Source: Pseudomonas hygromyciniae
GTDB lineage: Bacteria; Pseudomonadota; Gammaproteobacteria; Pseudomonadales; Pseudomonadaceae
Assembly (NCBI RefSeq): GCF_016925675.1
Contig: NZ_CP070506.1
Coordinates: 5,702,501 to 5,766,500, forward strand
DNA: 64,000 bases
Reading direction: 5' to 3'
Shown here: one piece after another, positions 25,710-34,144 of the stretch
How the letters are laid out: each line of letters opens with the position of its first letter
Numbering within the stretch: the first letter of the stretch is position 1
Notes under the pieces: model-generated
What the model saw: only the letters and a program-made list of their open reading frames with translations
Told to the model about the DNA's origin: nothing
Database searches by the model: none
Program-made: the position numbers and the translations under genes

Positions 25710-26651
25710 TTATTTCAGGTGGTCGGTGAGGAACTTGAAGTATTGCTCGCGGATTTCAGGCAATTCATTCGCCAAGTGATGCCGCCCACGCGGCACCATC
25801 AGGATCTGCGGCTGATCGAACTTGCCGCGTAGTACCTGCAAGTTGTGCTGCCAATCCACCGTCATATCCTCCTCGCCCTGCACGATCAACGGCCGCCGCG
25901 TACTACGCGGGGCGGCCTCGATGCGCTTGATCCAGCGCGCCAGCGCGCCCACCCAGGCGGTCGGCAGTTGCCGGGGCTGCAAGGGGTCGGCTTCGAGGAA
26001 CGGACGAAACGCCGGGTCATTGCTGTTATCGCTGAAGCGCCGGGCGATGCCTTTGACGAACGGCTTGAGCAGGTAATAGCTGAGCTGTGACCAGCCCCAG
26101 GCACGCGGTCGCACCAGCGGCGACAACAGGAAGGTCTGGCCTTGCGCCGGGCTATCCGGGCCATGGTTGAGCAGATGGTCCACCACAATCGCCCCGCCGG
26201 TGCTTTGCCCGAACAGATGCCAGGGCTTGGGCAGTTGCAGCGCGTCGGCCTGTTCGAACAAGCCGTTCAGCACCTGCTGGTACACCGCGAAATCATCGAT
26301 GCTGGCGCGCGGGCCACTGGACAGGCCATGGCCCGGCAAGTCGCAGGCAATCACCACGAAGCCCTGGTCCAGACCCCACTCCACCACGCTGCGGTACAGC
26401 CCCATGTGGTCGTAGAAGCCGTGGAACATAAATAGGGTGGCCACCGGTTGCACCGGCCACCAGGCCTGGCTGACCACCGCGAACCCATCCACCTCGAAGC
26501 GCCCCAGGCGACTGACTACCGGCTCTTTGCGCGCAGCCAGGTCCAGCCCATAGAAGCGCTGGTAGACCCTGGCCTCGGCCGAAAGCGGCTGCGCGTCCAC
26601 CAGGGGCCGCAAGCTTTCGCGCAGATGATCGGGGTCAAAGGTAACGGGCAT
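25710..26651 (-). CDS. Alpha/beta hydrolase (monoglyceride-lipase-like, serine aminopeptidase S33 fold)
   Basis: 313 aa. Oxyanion region LFMFHGFYDHMGLYRSVVEW, PGHGLSSGPRASIDDF, nucleophile in GQSTGGAI (Ser near 150), likely acid D in GEEDMTVDW, and histidine in PRGRHHLANE. This order matches lysophospholipase/monoacylglycerol lipase-like hydrolases. No signal peptide; probably cytoplasmic. The substrate is unknown. Confidence 0.9.
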   Translation of the reverse strand: MPVTFDPDHLRESLRPLVDAQPLSAEARVYQRFYGLDLAARKEPVVSRLGRFEVDGFAVVSQAWWPVQPVATLFMFHGFYDHMGLYRSVVEWGLDQGFVVIACDLPGHGLSSGPRASIDDFAVYQQVLNGLFEQADALQLPKPWHLFGQSTGGAIVVDHLLNHGPDSPAQGQTFLLSPLVRPRAWGWSQLSYYLLKPFVKGIARRFSDNSNDPAFRPFLEADPLQPRQLPTAWVGALARWIKRIEAAPRSTRRPLIVQGEEDMTVDWQHNLQVLRGKFDQPQILMVPRGRHHLANELPEIREQYFKFLTDHLK

Positions 26652-26762
26652 AAGAACTTCCAGACTAGGGCTTCACAGCATTGAACAGATGAATATCGAG
26701 TCGCGATATTCATCTGTCAGGGCAAGCATGGCAAGCTACGCCACCGTCGAGGATTGTTCTGA

Positions 26763-27335
26763 ATGCGAAAGCCCTACCGCAACGCCCTGCTCGCCAGCCT
26801 GATCCTGCTGATCTGCGCCGCCGTACTGTGGGCCGCGTATGACTGGTTCCAGGGCCGCTATCTGCGGGCATTCAGCGAACATACGGCGGTGTTTTCCGGA
26901 GACCCGCTGCGCCTGCCGGACGAGCTGGCAGGCCCCGGTCCGATCCGCCTGGTGCACTTCTGGGACCCGGCCTGCCCGTGTAATGTCGGCAACCAACAGC
27001 ACCTGAGTGAACTGATTGAGCAATACGCGCCCCAGGGCGTGGAATTCTATGCCCTGCAAAAAGCCGGCAGCCACGGCCAATTGCCCGCGACCCTTGGCGC
27101 CATGAAAATCCTCACCACCTTGCCCGGCGCCGACCAGGTGCCCGCCAGCCCGGCGGTGGGCATCTGGGACAGCAACGGCAAACTGGCATACTTCGGCCCT
27201 TACAGTGAGGGCCTGACCTGTAATTCGAGCAACAGCTTTATCGAACCGATCCTGCAGGCGCTCAAGAGCGGGCGGGCGGTGAATGCGACCCACACCCTGG
27301 CGGTGGGCTGCTATTGTTCCTGGCCGCAAGGTTAA
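26763..27335 (+). CDS. Membrane-anchored thioredoxin-like protein (DUF6436-type)
   Basis: 190 aa. An N-terminal membrane anchor (NALLASLILLICAAVLWAAY) precedes a thioredoxin-like domain in which the active-site position reads HFWDPACPCNVGN (CPC with one residue between cysteines rather than CxxC). Two more cysteines (LTCNSSNSF) and a C-terminal CYC add possible disulfides or metal ligands. It ends 30 bp before the acylase gene, so co-transcription is likely; it may help oxidative folding of a periplasmic partner, which is inference. Confidence 0.8.
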   Translation: MRKPYRNALLASLILLICAAVLWAAYDWFQGRYLRAFSEHTAVFSGDPLRLPDELAGPGPIRLVHFWDPACPCNVGNQQHLSELIEQYAPQGVEFYALQKAGSHGQLPATLGAMKILTTLPGADQVPASPAVGIWDSNGKLAYFGPYSEGLTCNSSNSFIEPILQALKSGRAVNATHTLAVGCYCSWPQG

Positions 27336-27365
27336 AAGTCCCACTTCTAATAATAAGGATTGTTC

Positions 27366-29735
27366 ATGAAGCGCGTCTTGTCGGGTCTCGCGGCCCTGCT
27401 GGTGTTGATCGCCCTCGGGGCCGGCTGGTATGTCTACAGCAAGCAACCCACCCGCCAGGGCACGTTGGAATTGGCCAACCTGCAAGGTTCGGTCACGGTG
27501 CGCTACGACGACCGGGGCGTGCCGCATATCCGCGCCGAGAACGAGGCTGACCTGTATCGCGCCCTGGGTTATGTGCACGCCCAGGACCGCCTGTTCCAGA
27601 TGGAAATCATGCGCCGCCTGGCCCAAGGCGAGTTGGCCGAGGTGCTCGGCGTCAAGTTGCTGGACACCGACAAACTGTTTCGCAGCCTGCGCATCCGTGA
27701 GCGCGCCGCCACTTATGCAGCGCAGATGGACCGCCAGTCGCCGCACTGGAAGGCCCTGCAAGCCTATCTGGACGGGATCAACCAGTATCAGGACCACAAC
27801 GCCAGCCCCATGGAGTTCGACGTGCTGGGCATCCCCAAGCGACCGTTCACCGCCGAAGACACCATCAGCATCGCCGGTTACCTGGCCTACAGCTTTGCCG
27901 CAGCCTTTCGCACTGAGCCCTTGCTGACTTATGTGCGCGACCAACTGGGCAGCGACTACCTGAAGGTGTTTGACCTCGACTGGAAGCCAAAGGGCGACCT
28001 CGGCCTGGCCACCGCCGACTGGCAAGGCCTGAGCGCCATCGCCCGCCTCAGCGAGCAGGCCCTGGTCGACAACGGCCTGCCGCAGTTCGAAGGCAGCAAC
28101 GCCTGGGCCATCAGTGGCAACCGCACCAAGAGCGGCAAACCGTTGCTGGCGGGCGACCCGCATATCCGCTTCTCGGTGCCGTCGGTGTGGTACGAGGCGC
28201 ACCTGTCGGCGCCCGGCTTCGAGCTCTACGGTTATCACAACGCCCTGATACCGGTGGCGTTCCTGGGCCACAACAAAGCGTTTGGCTGGAGCCTGACGAT
28301 GTTCCAGAACGACGACCTCGACCTGATCGCCGAGAAGGTCAACCCGGACAACCCCAATCAAGTGCGCTACCACGACCAGTGGGTCGACATGACCACCAGC
28401 GAGCAGCAGATCGCGGTCAAGGGCCAGGCGCCAGTGACGCTGACCCTGCGCCAGTCGCCCCACGGCCCGATCATCAACGACGTGCTCGGCGCCAATGCGG
28501 GCGCCACACCAATTGCCATGTGGTGGGCCTTCCTCGATACCGAAAACCCGATCCTCGACGGGTTCTACCAACTCAACCGCGCCGACACCCTGGCCAAGGC
28601 CCGCCAGGCAGCCGCCAAGGTGCATGCGCCGGGGCTGAACATCGTCTGGGCCAATGCCAAGGGTGATATCGGCTGGTGGGCCGCAGCGCAATTGCCGATC
28701 CGCCCGGCCGGGGCCAATGCCGGGTTTATCCTCGACGGCAGCACGCCTGAGGCTGACAAGCTGGGCTTCTACCCGTTCAGCGCCAATCCCCAGGAAGAAA
28801 ACCCGGCCCGTGGTTATGTGGTCTCGGCCAACGCCCAGCCGGTATCGCCCACTGGTATGCAGATTCCCGGCTATTACAACCTCGCGGATCGCGGCCAACA
28901 GTTGAACGCGCAATTGAGCGACAACCAGGTCAAATGGGACCTGGACAACAGCCAGGCCCTGCAACTGGGCACCACCACCGCCTACGGGCCCCGCCTGCTG
29001 GCGCCGCTGCTGCCGGTGCTGCGTGAAGTGGTCAAGGATCCGGCCGAACTCAAGCTGCTGGAGCAGTTGGCCGCGTGGAAAGGTGACTACCCGGTGGAGT
29101 CGATCCCGGCCACGTTGTTCAACCAGTTGCTGTATGACCTGACCGACGCCGCCTTCCGCCCCAAGCTGGGTGACGACATGTTCAAGACCCTGATCACCAC
29201 CCGCGTGGTCGATGCCGCCTTGCCACGCCTGGCCGCCGCCGCCGATTCGCCGTGGTGGAACGGGCAGCGTGCCGAGACGGTCAAGCGCGCCTGGGACAAG
29301 AGCCTGGCCCACCTGAAAACCACCTTCGGCGACGACCCGGCGCAATGGCAATGGGGCAAGGCCCATACCTTGACCCATGGCCATCCGCTGGGCATCAAGA
29401 AGCCGCTGGACCAGATCGTCAATGTCGGCCCGTTTGCCTCACCGGGCAGCCACGAAGTGCCGAACAACCTGTCCGCAATCATTGGCCCGGCGCCATGGCC
29501 GGTGACTTACGGCCCGTCCACCCGACGCCTGGTCGACTTCGCCGACGCCGCCCACGCACTGACCATCAACCCGGTGGGACAGAGCGGCGTACCGTTCGAC
29601 AAGCACTATGGCGACCAGGCCGAGACCTACATCGAAGGCGGGTACGAGCAGGCGCATTTTGATGAAGAGGAAGTCCAGGCCAATACGCGCGGCACCCTCA
29701 AGCTATTGCCGGCCCGCCCCCCACAACAGCCCTGA
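27366..29735 (+). CDS. hacB: Penicillin-acylase-family Ntn hydrolase, HacB-like acyl-homoserine lactone acylase
   Basis: 789 aa from the ATG at 27366 (AAGGA upstream). N-terminal hydrophobic signal segment, alpha chain (VRYDDRGVPHIRAENEADLY, GYVHAQDRLFQMEIMRRLAQ), and the autoproteolysis site GSNAWAISG, whose Ser would become the beta-chain N-terminal nucleophile; downstream DPHIRFSVPSVWYEAHLSAP and SLTMFQNDDLDL. Like other family members it should be exported, cleaved and periplasmic. Position next to the spu operon corresponds to PA0305 (HacB) beside spuH in P. aeruginosa, an enzyme reported to cleave long-chain AHLs; hence the name. Substrate specificity is not readable, and activity on other amides is possible. 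Confidence 0.85.
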   Translation: MKRVLSGLAALLVLIALGAGWYVYSKQPTRQGTLELANLQGSVTVRYDDRGVPHIRAENEADLYRALGYVHAQDRLFQMEIMRRLAQGELAEVLGVKLLDTDKLFRSLRIRERAATYAAQMDRQSPHWKALQAYLDGINQYQDHNASPMEFDVLGIPKRPFTAEDTISIAGYLAYSFAAAFRTEPLLTYVRDQLGSDYLKVFDLDWKPKGDLGLATADWQGLSAIARLSEQALVDNGLPQFEGSNAWAISGNRTKSGKPLLAGDPHIRFSVPSVWYEAHLSAPGFELYGYHNALIPVAFLGHNKAFGWSLTMFQNDDLDLIAEKVNPDNPNQVRYHDQWVDMTTSEQQIAVKGQAPVTLTLRQSPHGPIINDVLGANAGATPIAMWWAFLDTENPILDGFYQLNRADTLAKARQAAAKVHAPGLNIVWANAKGDIGWWAAAQLPIRPAGANAGFILDGSTPEADKLGFYPFSANPQEENPARGYVVSANAQPVSPTGMQIPGYYNLADRGQQLNAQLSDNQVKWDLDNSQALQLGTTTAYGPRLLAPLLPVLREVVKDPAELKLLEQLAAWKGDYPVESIPATLFNQLLYDLTDAAFRPKLGDDMFKTLITTRVVDAALPRLAAAADSPWWNGQRAETVKRAWDKSLAHLKTTFGDDPAQWQWGKAHTLTHGHPLGIKKPLDQIVNVGPFASPGSHEVPNNLSAIIGPAPWPVTYGPSTRRLVDFADAAHALTINPVGQSGVPFDKHYGDQAETYIEGGYEQAHFDEEEVQANTRGTLKLLPARPPQQP

Positions 29736-29752
29736 CGAAACGCCATCAAAAA

Positions 29753-29873
29753 TGTGGGAGGGGCGGTGCGACGATTCGACTTGCTCGCGAATGCGGTGTG
29801 TCAGTCTATACATGTGGTGACTGACACTGCGCATTCGCGAGCAAGTCGAATCGTCGCACCGCCCCTCCCACAA
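29753..29873. repeat. REPIN with both arms extended
   Basis: Near-perfect inverted repeat with about 40-nt arms. Relative to the common REP, about 15 nt (GGTGCGACGATTCGAC) is inserted between GGGAG(C/G)GG and TTGCTCGCGAA in the left arm, and its complement in the right arm. It lies between the acylase and the AraC regulator gene (29876). Confidence 0.93.
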
Positions 29874-29875
29874 TT

Positions 29876-30781
29876 TTAATCTGCGTTGCGCATTCGACCG
29901 GGGGCCCGGCCATACGCCTCCTTGAATTTCTTGCTGAATGCCGCCTGGGATTGATAACCCACCCGGGCGGCGATATCCGTCAGGCTCAACCGCGACTGCT
30001 GCAACAGATTGAACGCCAGCTCCATGCGCAACTGGGTCAGCAGCACCCACGGCGATACGCCCGCCACTTTGACAAACGCGCGCATGAACGTGGCCCGGGA
30101 CATCGACGCCGCGCCGGCCAGGCTGTCGATGGTCCAGTCATGCCCGGGCTCGGTCAGCATCGCCTGCCAGGCGCGGCCCAGGCGTTTGTCGGCGAGCAAG
30201 GCAAACGTCCCCGTCAGCGACGCTTGTTGTGCCAGCCAGGTGCGCACCAGCAAGGTGAACAGGGCCACCGACAGCGCATCAATGAACGAGCGCGCACCGA
30301 GCCGTTCGCCATCCGCTTCGCTGCGCATCAGCGCAATCAGGGCCGCCAGTTGCCCGTCGGCCTGCCATTGCCGACTGGACACCACCAGATACGCCGGCAA
30401 GGCCGCGAACAGCAACGACTGGCGATTGTAGTGAAAGCTGCCACAGAGCATCTCTACCTCTGGCTGATCGCCACCCAGGCGATGCACCTGGAGGACACCG
30501 TCGTCGATCACCCTGGGTAACATCGCCGGTACCGTCGCCCCCTGGCTGCGCAACAGGTGAGTCGCACCGCCGGGCAGCAACAGGATGTCGCCTTCTTCCA
30601 GGGTCACTCGTTGCCCGCCCGAAAGCTCGGCGCGGCAGGTGCCACTGACCACAATGTGGTACGGGGCCACGCCCATGGCCTCGGGCGCATGGTCCAGGGC
30701 CCAGTCGCCCTGGAACTGGCAACGTACATCGAGGTTGCCGCGCAGGTTGGCCAGGGTGATCAGGGTGTCGATAGCGTTCAT
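29876..30781 (-). CDS. AraC-family regulator with cupin sensor
   Basis: 301 aa. The N-terminal half is an AraC-binding cupin (APYHIVVSGTCRAELSGGQR, LEEGDILLLPGGATHLLR). The C-terminus is the double HTH (DWTIDSLAGAASMSRATFMR, LSLTDIAARVGYQSQAAFSK, KFKEAYGRAPGRMR). The ATG at 30781 begins MNAIDTLITL; an upstream in-frame ATG would overlap the divergent promoter region. It faces away from the AhpD-like gene (99 bp between starts) and probably regulates it. Confidence 0.9.
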   Translation of the reverse strand: MNAIDTLITLANLRGNLDVRCQFQGDWALDHAPEAMGVAPYHIVVSGTCRAELSGGQRVTLEEGDILLLPGGATHLLRSQGATVPAMLPRVIDDGVLQVHRLGGDQPEVEMLCGSFHYNRQSLLFAALPAYLVVSSRQWQADGQLAALIALMRSEADGERLGARSFIDALSVALFTLLVRTWLAQQASLTGTFALLADKRLGRAWQAMLTEPGHDWTIDSLAGAASMSRATFMRAFVKVAGVSPWVLLTQLRMELAFNLLQQSRLSLTDIAARVGYQSQAAFSKKFKEAYGRAPGRMRNAD

Positions 30782-30880
30782 TTGCGAATATCGGTCAAAA
30801 AGTTGAGCGGATCGAACAATACCGCCAAACCCGAACGGCACACACTGGCTTCACACCCAACCCGTTCAGGAGTCATCGTA

Positions 30881-31234
30881 ATGTTCAACAACTGGTCCGA
30901 CTTGCTGCCTACCGTGAAGAAAGCCTTTGGCACACTGGGCAAGAGCAACCCGAAGATGGTCAAAGCCTACATGGCACTCGGCGAAGCCGCCGAGGAAAAC
31001 AACGTCCTGGATGCCAAGACCCGCGAACTGATCTCGATTGCAGTGGCGATCACCACTCGCTGCGACGGTTGCATCGGCGTGCATGCCGACGCCGCGATCA
31101 AGGCCGGAGCCACCCGCGAAGAAGTCGCTGCAACGCTGGCCACTGCCATCTCACTGAATGCCGGCGCCGCCTACATCTACTCGCTGCGCGCGCTGGAAGC
31201 CTACGACACGCTTAAACCGGCGCCGCAAAGTTGA
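30881..31234 (+). CDS. Carboxymuconolactone decarboxylase/AhpD-like protein
   Basis: 117 aa, a single CMD domain. The redox signature is complete: E49 in KTRELISIAVA and C61-x-x-C64-x-x-x-H68 (TRCDGCIGVHADAA), the AhpD peroxidase active-site arrangement. An alkylhydroperoxidase-like thiol function is likely. AGGAG lies 10 nt before the ATG. Its last 23 bp overlap the 3' end of the convergent GlxA-type gene. Confidence 0.92.
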   Translation: MFNNWSDLLPTVKKAFGTLGKSNPKMVKAYMALGEAAEENNVLDAKTRELISIAVAITTRCDGCIGVHADAAIKAGATREEVAATLATAISLNAGAAYIYSLRALEAYDTLKPAPQS

Positions 31235-32177
31235 GCCGAAACTGCTGCGGCGTCACGCCCAGCCGGCGGTTGAACACACTGCGCATGTGCTGGGCATCGC
31301 GAAAGCCGCATTGATAGGCCACGGTCTTGAGCGGCGCGCTGCTGCTTTCGAGCATCACCCGCGCCGCGTCCACCCGTGCCCGCTCGACAAATTCCGCCGG
31401 GGTGATCCGCGCCTCCCGGGCAAATACCCGCGAAAAGTTGCGCGCACTCATGTTGGCCGCGCGGGCCAGGTCGGCAATGCCCAGGTCACCGGTCAGGTTC
31501 GCCAGCACGTACAACTGCACCTGCGCCACGGCCGAGGAAGATTCGGCATGGGGCGTCAGGAACGGGCTGAACTGGGACTGCCCGCCGCTGCGCTGGGTAA
31601 ACACCACCAGCCGCTTGGCCACGTTCAAGGCCACTTCCGGGCCGTGGTCCTGGGCCAGCAGGTACAACGACAGATCGATGCCCGCCGTGACCCCGGCCGA
31701 GGTGTAGAGGTTGGCGTCTTGCACGTACAGGCGGTCGGCGTCGACCTGGGCTGAGGGGCACAGGCGCGCCAGGTCCGCCGCGTCGCCCCAGTGCGTGGTC
31801 ACCGTGCGCCCCTCCAGCAAACCGGCACGCGCGAGCATGAACGCGCCGTTGCAGATCGAGCCGAAACGCCGAGCCCTGGCACTGGCGCCCTGCAGCCACT
31901 GATTGAACCCCGGGCCGAAATCCTCGAAGGGCAACTGCGGGCCACCGGCTACCAGTAACAGGTCATAGGCTTGCAATGCCTCGCTGTAATGGATGTGGGC
32001 CTGCAAGGACAGACCGTTGGAACAGGCGATCAGGCCCTGGACCTGGCCGATGACTTCGAGCTGGTAATGATCCGCAGGCGCCAGGAAGCGATTGGCCTCG
32101 CAGAACACGTCCATGGGTCCGGTCACATCCAGTGACTGGACGCCGGGGAAGATCAGGATGGCGACGGTCTTGTGCAT
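31212..32177 (-). CDS. GlxA-family transcriptional regulator (DJ-1/PfpI + AraC HTH)
   Basis: 321 aa. Residues 1-190: DJ-1/PfpI amidotransferase-like domain (VAILIFPGVQSLDVTGPMDV, GSICNGAFMLARAGLL with the elbow Cys, VTTHWGDAADLA). Residues about 210-321: AraC HTH pair (DLGIADLARAANMSARNFSR, VFAREARITPAEFVERARVD, TPQQFRLNF). The ATG at 32177 has AGGTG upstream. It overlaps the AhpD-like gene at the 3' end and is divergent from the HD-domain gene, its most likely target. Effector unknown. Confidence 0.92.
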   Translation of the reverse strand: MHKTVAILIFPGVQSLDVTGPMDVFCEANRFLAPADHYQLEVIGQVQGLIACSNGLSLQAHIHYSEALQAYDLLLVAGGPQLPFEDFGPGFNQWLQGASARARRFGSICNGAFMLARAGLLEGRTVTTHWGDAADLARLCPSAQVDADRLYVQDANLYTSAGVTAGIDLSLYLLAQDHGPEVALNVAKRLVVFTQRSGGQSQFSPFLTPHAESSSAVAQVQLYVLANLTGDLGIADLARAANMSARNFSRVFAREARITPAEFVERARVDAARVMLESSSAPLKTVAYQCGFRDAQHMRSVFNRRLGVTPQQFRLNFAAPV

Positions 32178-32217
32178 GGATGGCACACCTTTCTATCGGA
32201 ATAAACGAAGAAACAAA

Positions 32218-32324
32218 TGTGGGAGCGGCGGTGCGACGATTCGACTTGCTCGCGAATGCGCAGTGTCAGTCACCAGATGTATAGACTGATCCACCGCTTT
32301 CGCGAGCAAGCCCGCTCCCACATT
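32218..32324. repeat. Asymmetric REPIN: extended left arm, ordinary right arm
   Basis: The left arm carries the same insertion as the 29753 copy (GGTGCGACGATTCGAC), while the right arm is the common TTTCGCGAGCAAGCCCGCTC then CCACATTT. The extension is therefore unpaired in the hairpin. No other extended arms were seen in this window. Confidence 0.92.
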
Positions 32325-32501
32325 TGGATTGTTGCAGGCTTCAAGGGATGCAGTGCCTGCTACACCCTAGCCGATTTCACGTGGCACGATGTGACCGCAC
32401 ATTGGCCGGGATCGCATCCTCACTGCGATGGCCCTCGCGCACAGGCGCGACCAGACTGCACTCATCAGCGCCAACCCGGCGCTTTCTTGAGGAGCATGAC
32501 C
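32325..32501 (+). other. Leader region of the HD-domain gene
   Basis: The gap between the divergent starts at 32177 and 32502 is 324 bp: the asymmetric REPIN plus this stretch. No coding frame with family similarity was seen. It ends in TTGAGGAGC, the ribosome site for 32502. The promoter was not resolved. Confidence 0.5.
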
Positions 32502-33143
32502 ATGAGCACCACCATCGCCGGCATCAAAATCCCCGACAGTGCCCTGGCCAAGGCTACCACCGAATACATCCGCGACATTGAATCCGACCTGCTCTACCAC
32601 CACTCCCGCCGCGTCTTCCTGTTTGGCGCCTTGAGCGGCGAGCGCAAGCAATTGACCTACAACCCGGAGCTGCTTTACGTCGGCGCGATGTTCCACGACC
32701 TGGGTCTGGTGGCAGGCCACCGCAGCGACAATGAGCGTTTTGAAGTGGACGGCGCCAACGCTGCCGCCGAGTTTCTCAAGCCCTACGGTTTGAGCGATGA
32801 CGATATCGGACAAGTGTGGCTGTCCATTGCCCTGCACACCACGCCGGGGGTACCTAAGCACCTGCGCCCGACCGTCGCCCTGGTGACCGCTGGCGTGGAG
32901 ATGGATGTGCTGGGCATGGACTACGCCGCGTTTACCCACGTGCAGCGCGAGGCAGTGGTGCATGCGCATCCACGGGGCGAAGGGTTCAAGGAATGCATCA
33001 TCTGCGCGTTTGCCGACGGCTTGCGCCATCGTCCGCAGACCACGTTTGGCAACGTGAAGACCGATGTGCTGGTGGATCAGGAGCCGGGGTTCAAGCCGCT
33101 GAACTTTGTCGAGGTGATTCGCCAGTCGCCGTGGACTGCCTAG
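32502..33143 (+). CDS. HD-domain metal-dependent hydrolase (cyanamide-hydratase-like)
   Basis: 213 aa. H33/H34 (YHHSRRVF) and H65-D66 (MFHDLGLVAGH) plus later histidines (LSIALHTTPGVPKHLRP, VVHAHPRGEG) give the HD metal-site pattern. The layout (LLYHHSRRVFLFG, LLYVGAMFHDLGL, FEVDGANAAAEFL) resembles the cyanamide hydratase/DDI2 group rather than phosphodiesterases. ATGs lie at 32496 and 32502; the latter has the right distance from GGAG. Divergent from the GlxA-type regulator. Substrate unproven. Confidence 0.87.
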   Translation: MSTTIAGIKIPDSALAKATTEYIRDIESDLLYHHSRRVFLFGALSGERKQLTYNPELLYVGAMFHDLGLVAGHRSDNERFEVDGANAAAEFLKPYGLSDDDIGQVWLSIALHTTPGVPKHLRPTVALVTAGVEMDVLGMDYAAFTHVQREAVVHAHPRGEGFKECIICAFADGLRHRPQTTFGNVKTDVLVDQEPGFKPLNFVEVIRQSPWTA

Positions 33144-33166
33144 CCTGACTGCAATGCAATCAAAAA

Positions 33167-33256
33167 TGTGGGAGCGGGCTTGCTCGCGAATGCAGTCTGT
33201 CAGTTGATAAATGCATTGACTGACACTGCGCATTCGCGAGCAAGCCCGCTCCCACA
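33167..33256. repeat. REPIN between the HD-domain gene and spuH
   Basis: TGTGGGAGCGGGCTTGCTCG ... GCGAGCAAGCCCGCTCCCAC between convergent stops, typical head-in pair. Confidence 0.92.
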
Positions 33257-33259
33257 CTT

Positions 33260-34144
33260 TTAGACCGGTGCGGGCGCCCGGCGTACATCCGGCTGTTTCC
33301 AGCCATCCGCTGCCGCTTCTTCGATGGCTTGCTGGATGGCTTTCTTGCGCCGCTCTTCAGCGCGACGGCTGAAGAACCACACCAGGAACGTCACCAGCGA
33401 CACCGCCAGCAGAATCAGGCTGGCCACGGCGTTGATCTCGGGCTTGACCCCAAGACGCACCGCCGAGAACACTTCCATCGGCAAGGTGGTCGAGCCCGGG
33501 CCCGAGACGAAGCTGGCCAGTACCAGGTCATCCAGGGACAACGCGAACGACATCATGCCGCCCGCCGCCAACGACGGCGCGATCATCGGGATAGTGATCA
33601 GGAAGAACACCTTCCACGGCCGCGCACCGAGGTCCATGGCCGCCTCTTCGATCGACAGGTCCAGCTCACGCAAGCGCGCCGACACCACCACCGCCACATA
33701 CGCCGCACAGAACGTGGTGTGGGCGATCCAGATGGTGACGATGCCACGCTCCTGGGGCCAACCGATCATCTGCGCCATGGCCACGAACAGCAGCAACAGC
33801 GACAGACCGGTGATCACTTCAGGCATCACCAACGGCGCCGTCACCAGGCCGCCGAACAGCGTGCGGCCCTTGAACTGGCTGATACGGGTCAGCACAAACG
33901 CCGCCAACGTACCCAGCGCCACCGCGGCCACCGCCGTGTAGCAGGCGATTTCCAGGGAGCGCGCCACCGAGCCCATCAACTGGGTGTTGTCCAGCAGGCC
34001 CACGTACCACTTGATCGACCAACCGCCCCACACCGTCACCAGCTTCGATTCGTTGAACGAATAGATCACCAGAATCAGCATCGGCAGGTAGATGAACAGC
34101 AGCCCTACGACCAGCATGAAGCTGGAGAAACTGAAGCGCTTCAT
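33260..34144 (-). CDS. spuH: Spermidine/putrescine ABC transporter permease SpuH (PotI-like)
   Basis: 294-aa inner-membrane permease with about six hydrophobic helices and the EAA loop (EEAAMDLGARPWKVFFLITI). Starts ATGA-overlapped with the spuG stop (34144-34141). Last gene of spuABCDEFGH. The C-terminal tail is charged (RRAEERRKKAIQQAIEEAAA). It pairs with SpuG to form the channel energised by SpuF. Confidence 0.94.
   Translation of the reverse strand: MKRFSFSSFMLVVGLLFIYLPMLILVIYSFNESKLVTVWGGWSIKWYVGLLDNTQLMGSVARSLEIACYTAVAAVALGTLAAFVLTRISQFKGRTLFGGLVTAPLVMPEVITGLSLLLLFVAMAQMIGWPQERGIVTIWIAHTTFCAAYVAVVVSARLRELDLSIEEAAMDLGARPWKVFFLITIPMIAPSLAAGGMMSFALSLDDLVLASFVSGPGSTTLPMEVFSAVRLGVKPEINAVASLILLAVSLVTFLVWFFSRRAEERRKKAIQQAIEEAAADGWKQPDVRRAPAPV

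Noticed and set aside
26736..29384. An 882-codon open frame on the minus strand opposite the acylase gene
   Set aside because: It lacks family motifs, mirrors a GC-rich coding region, and has no ribosome site; it is an antisense shadow.
32382..32398. TGGCACG resembling a sigma54 -24 element before the HD-domain gene
   Set aside because: The -12 position reads GACCG rather than TTGC, so the promoter match fails.
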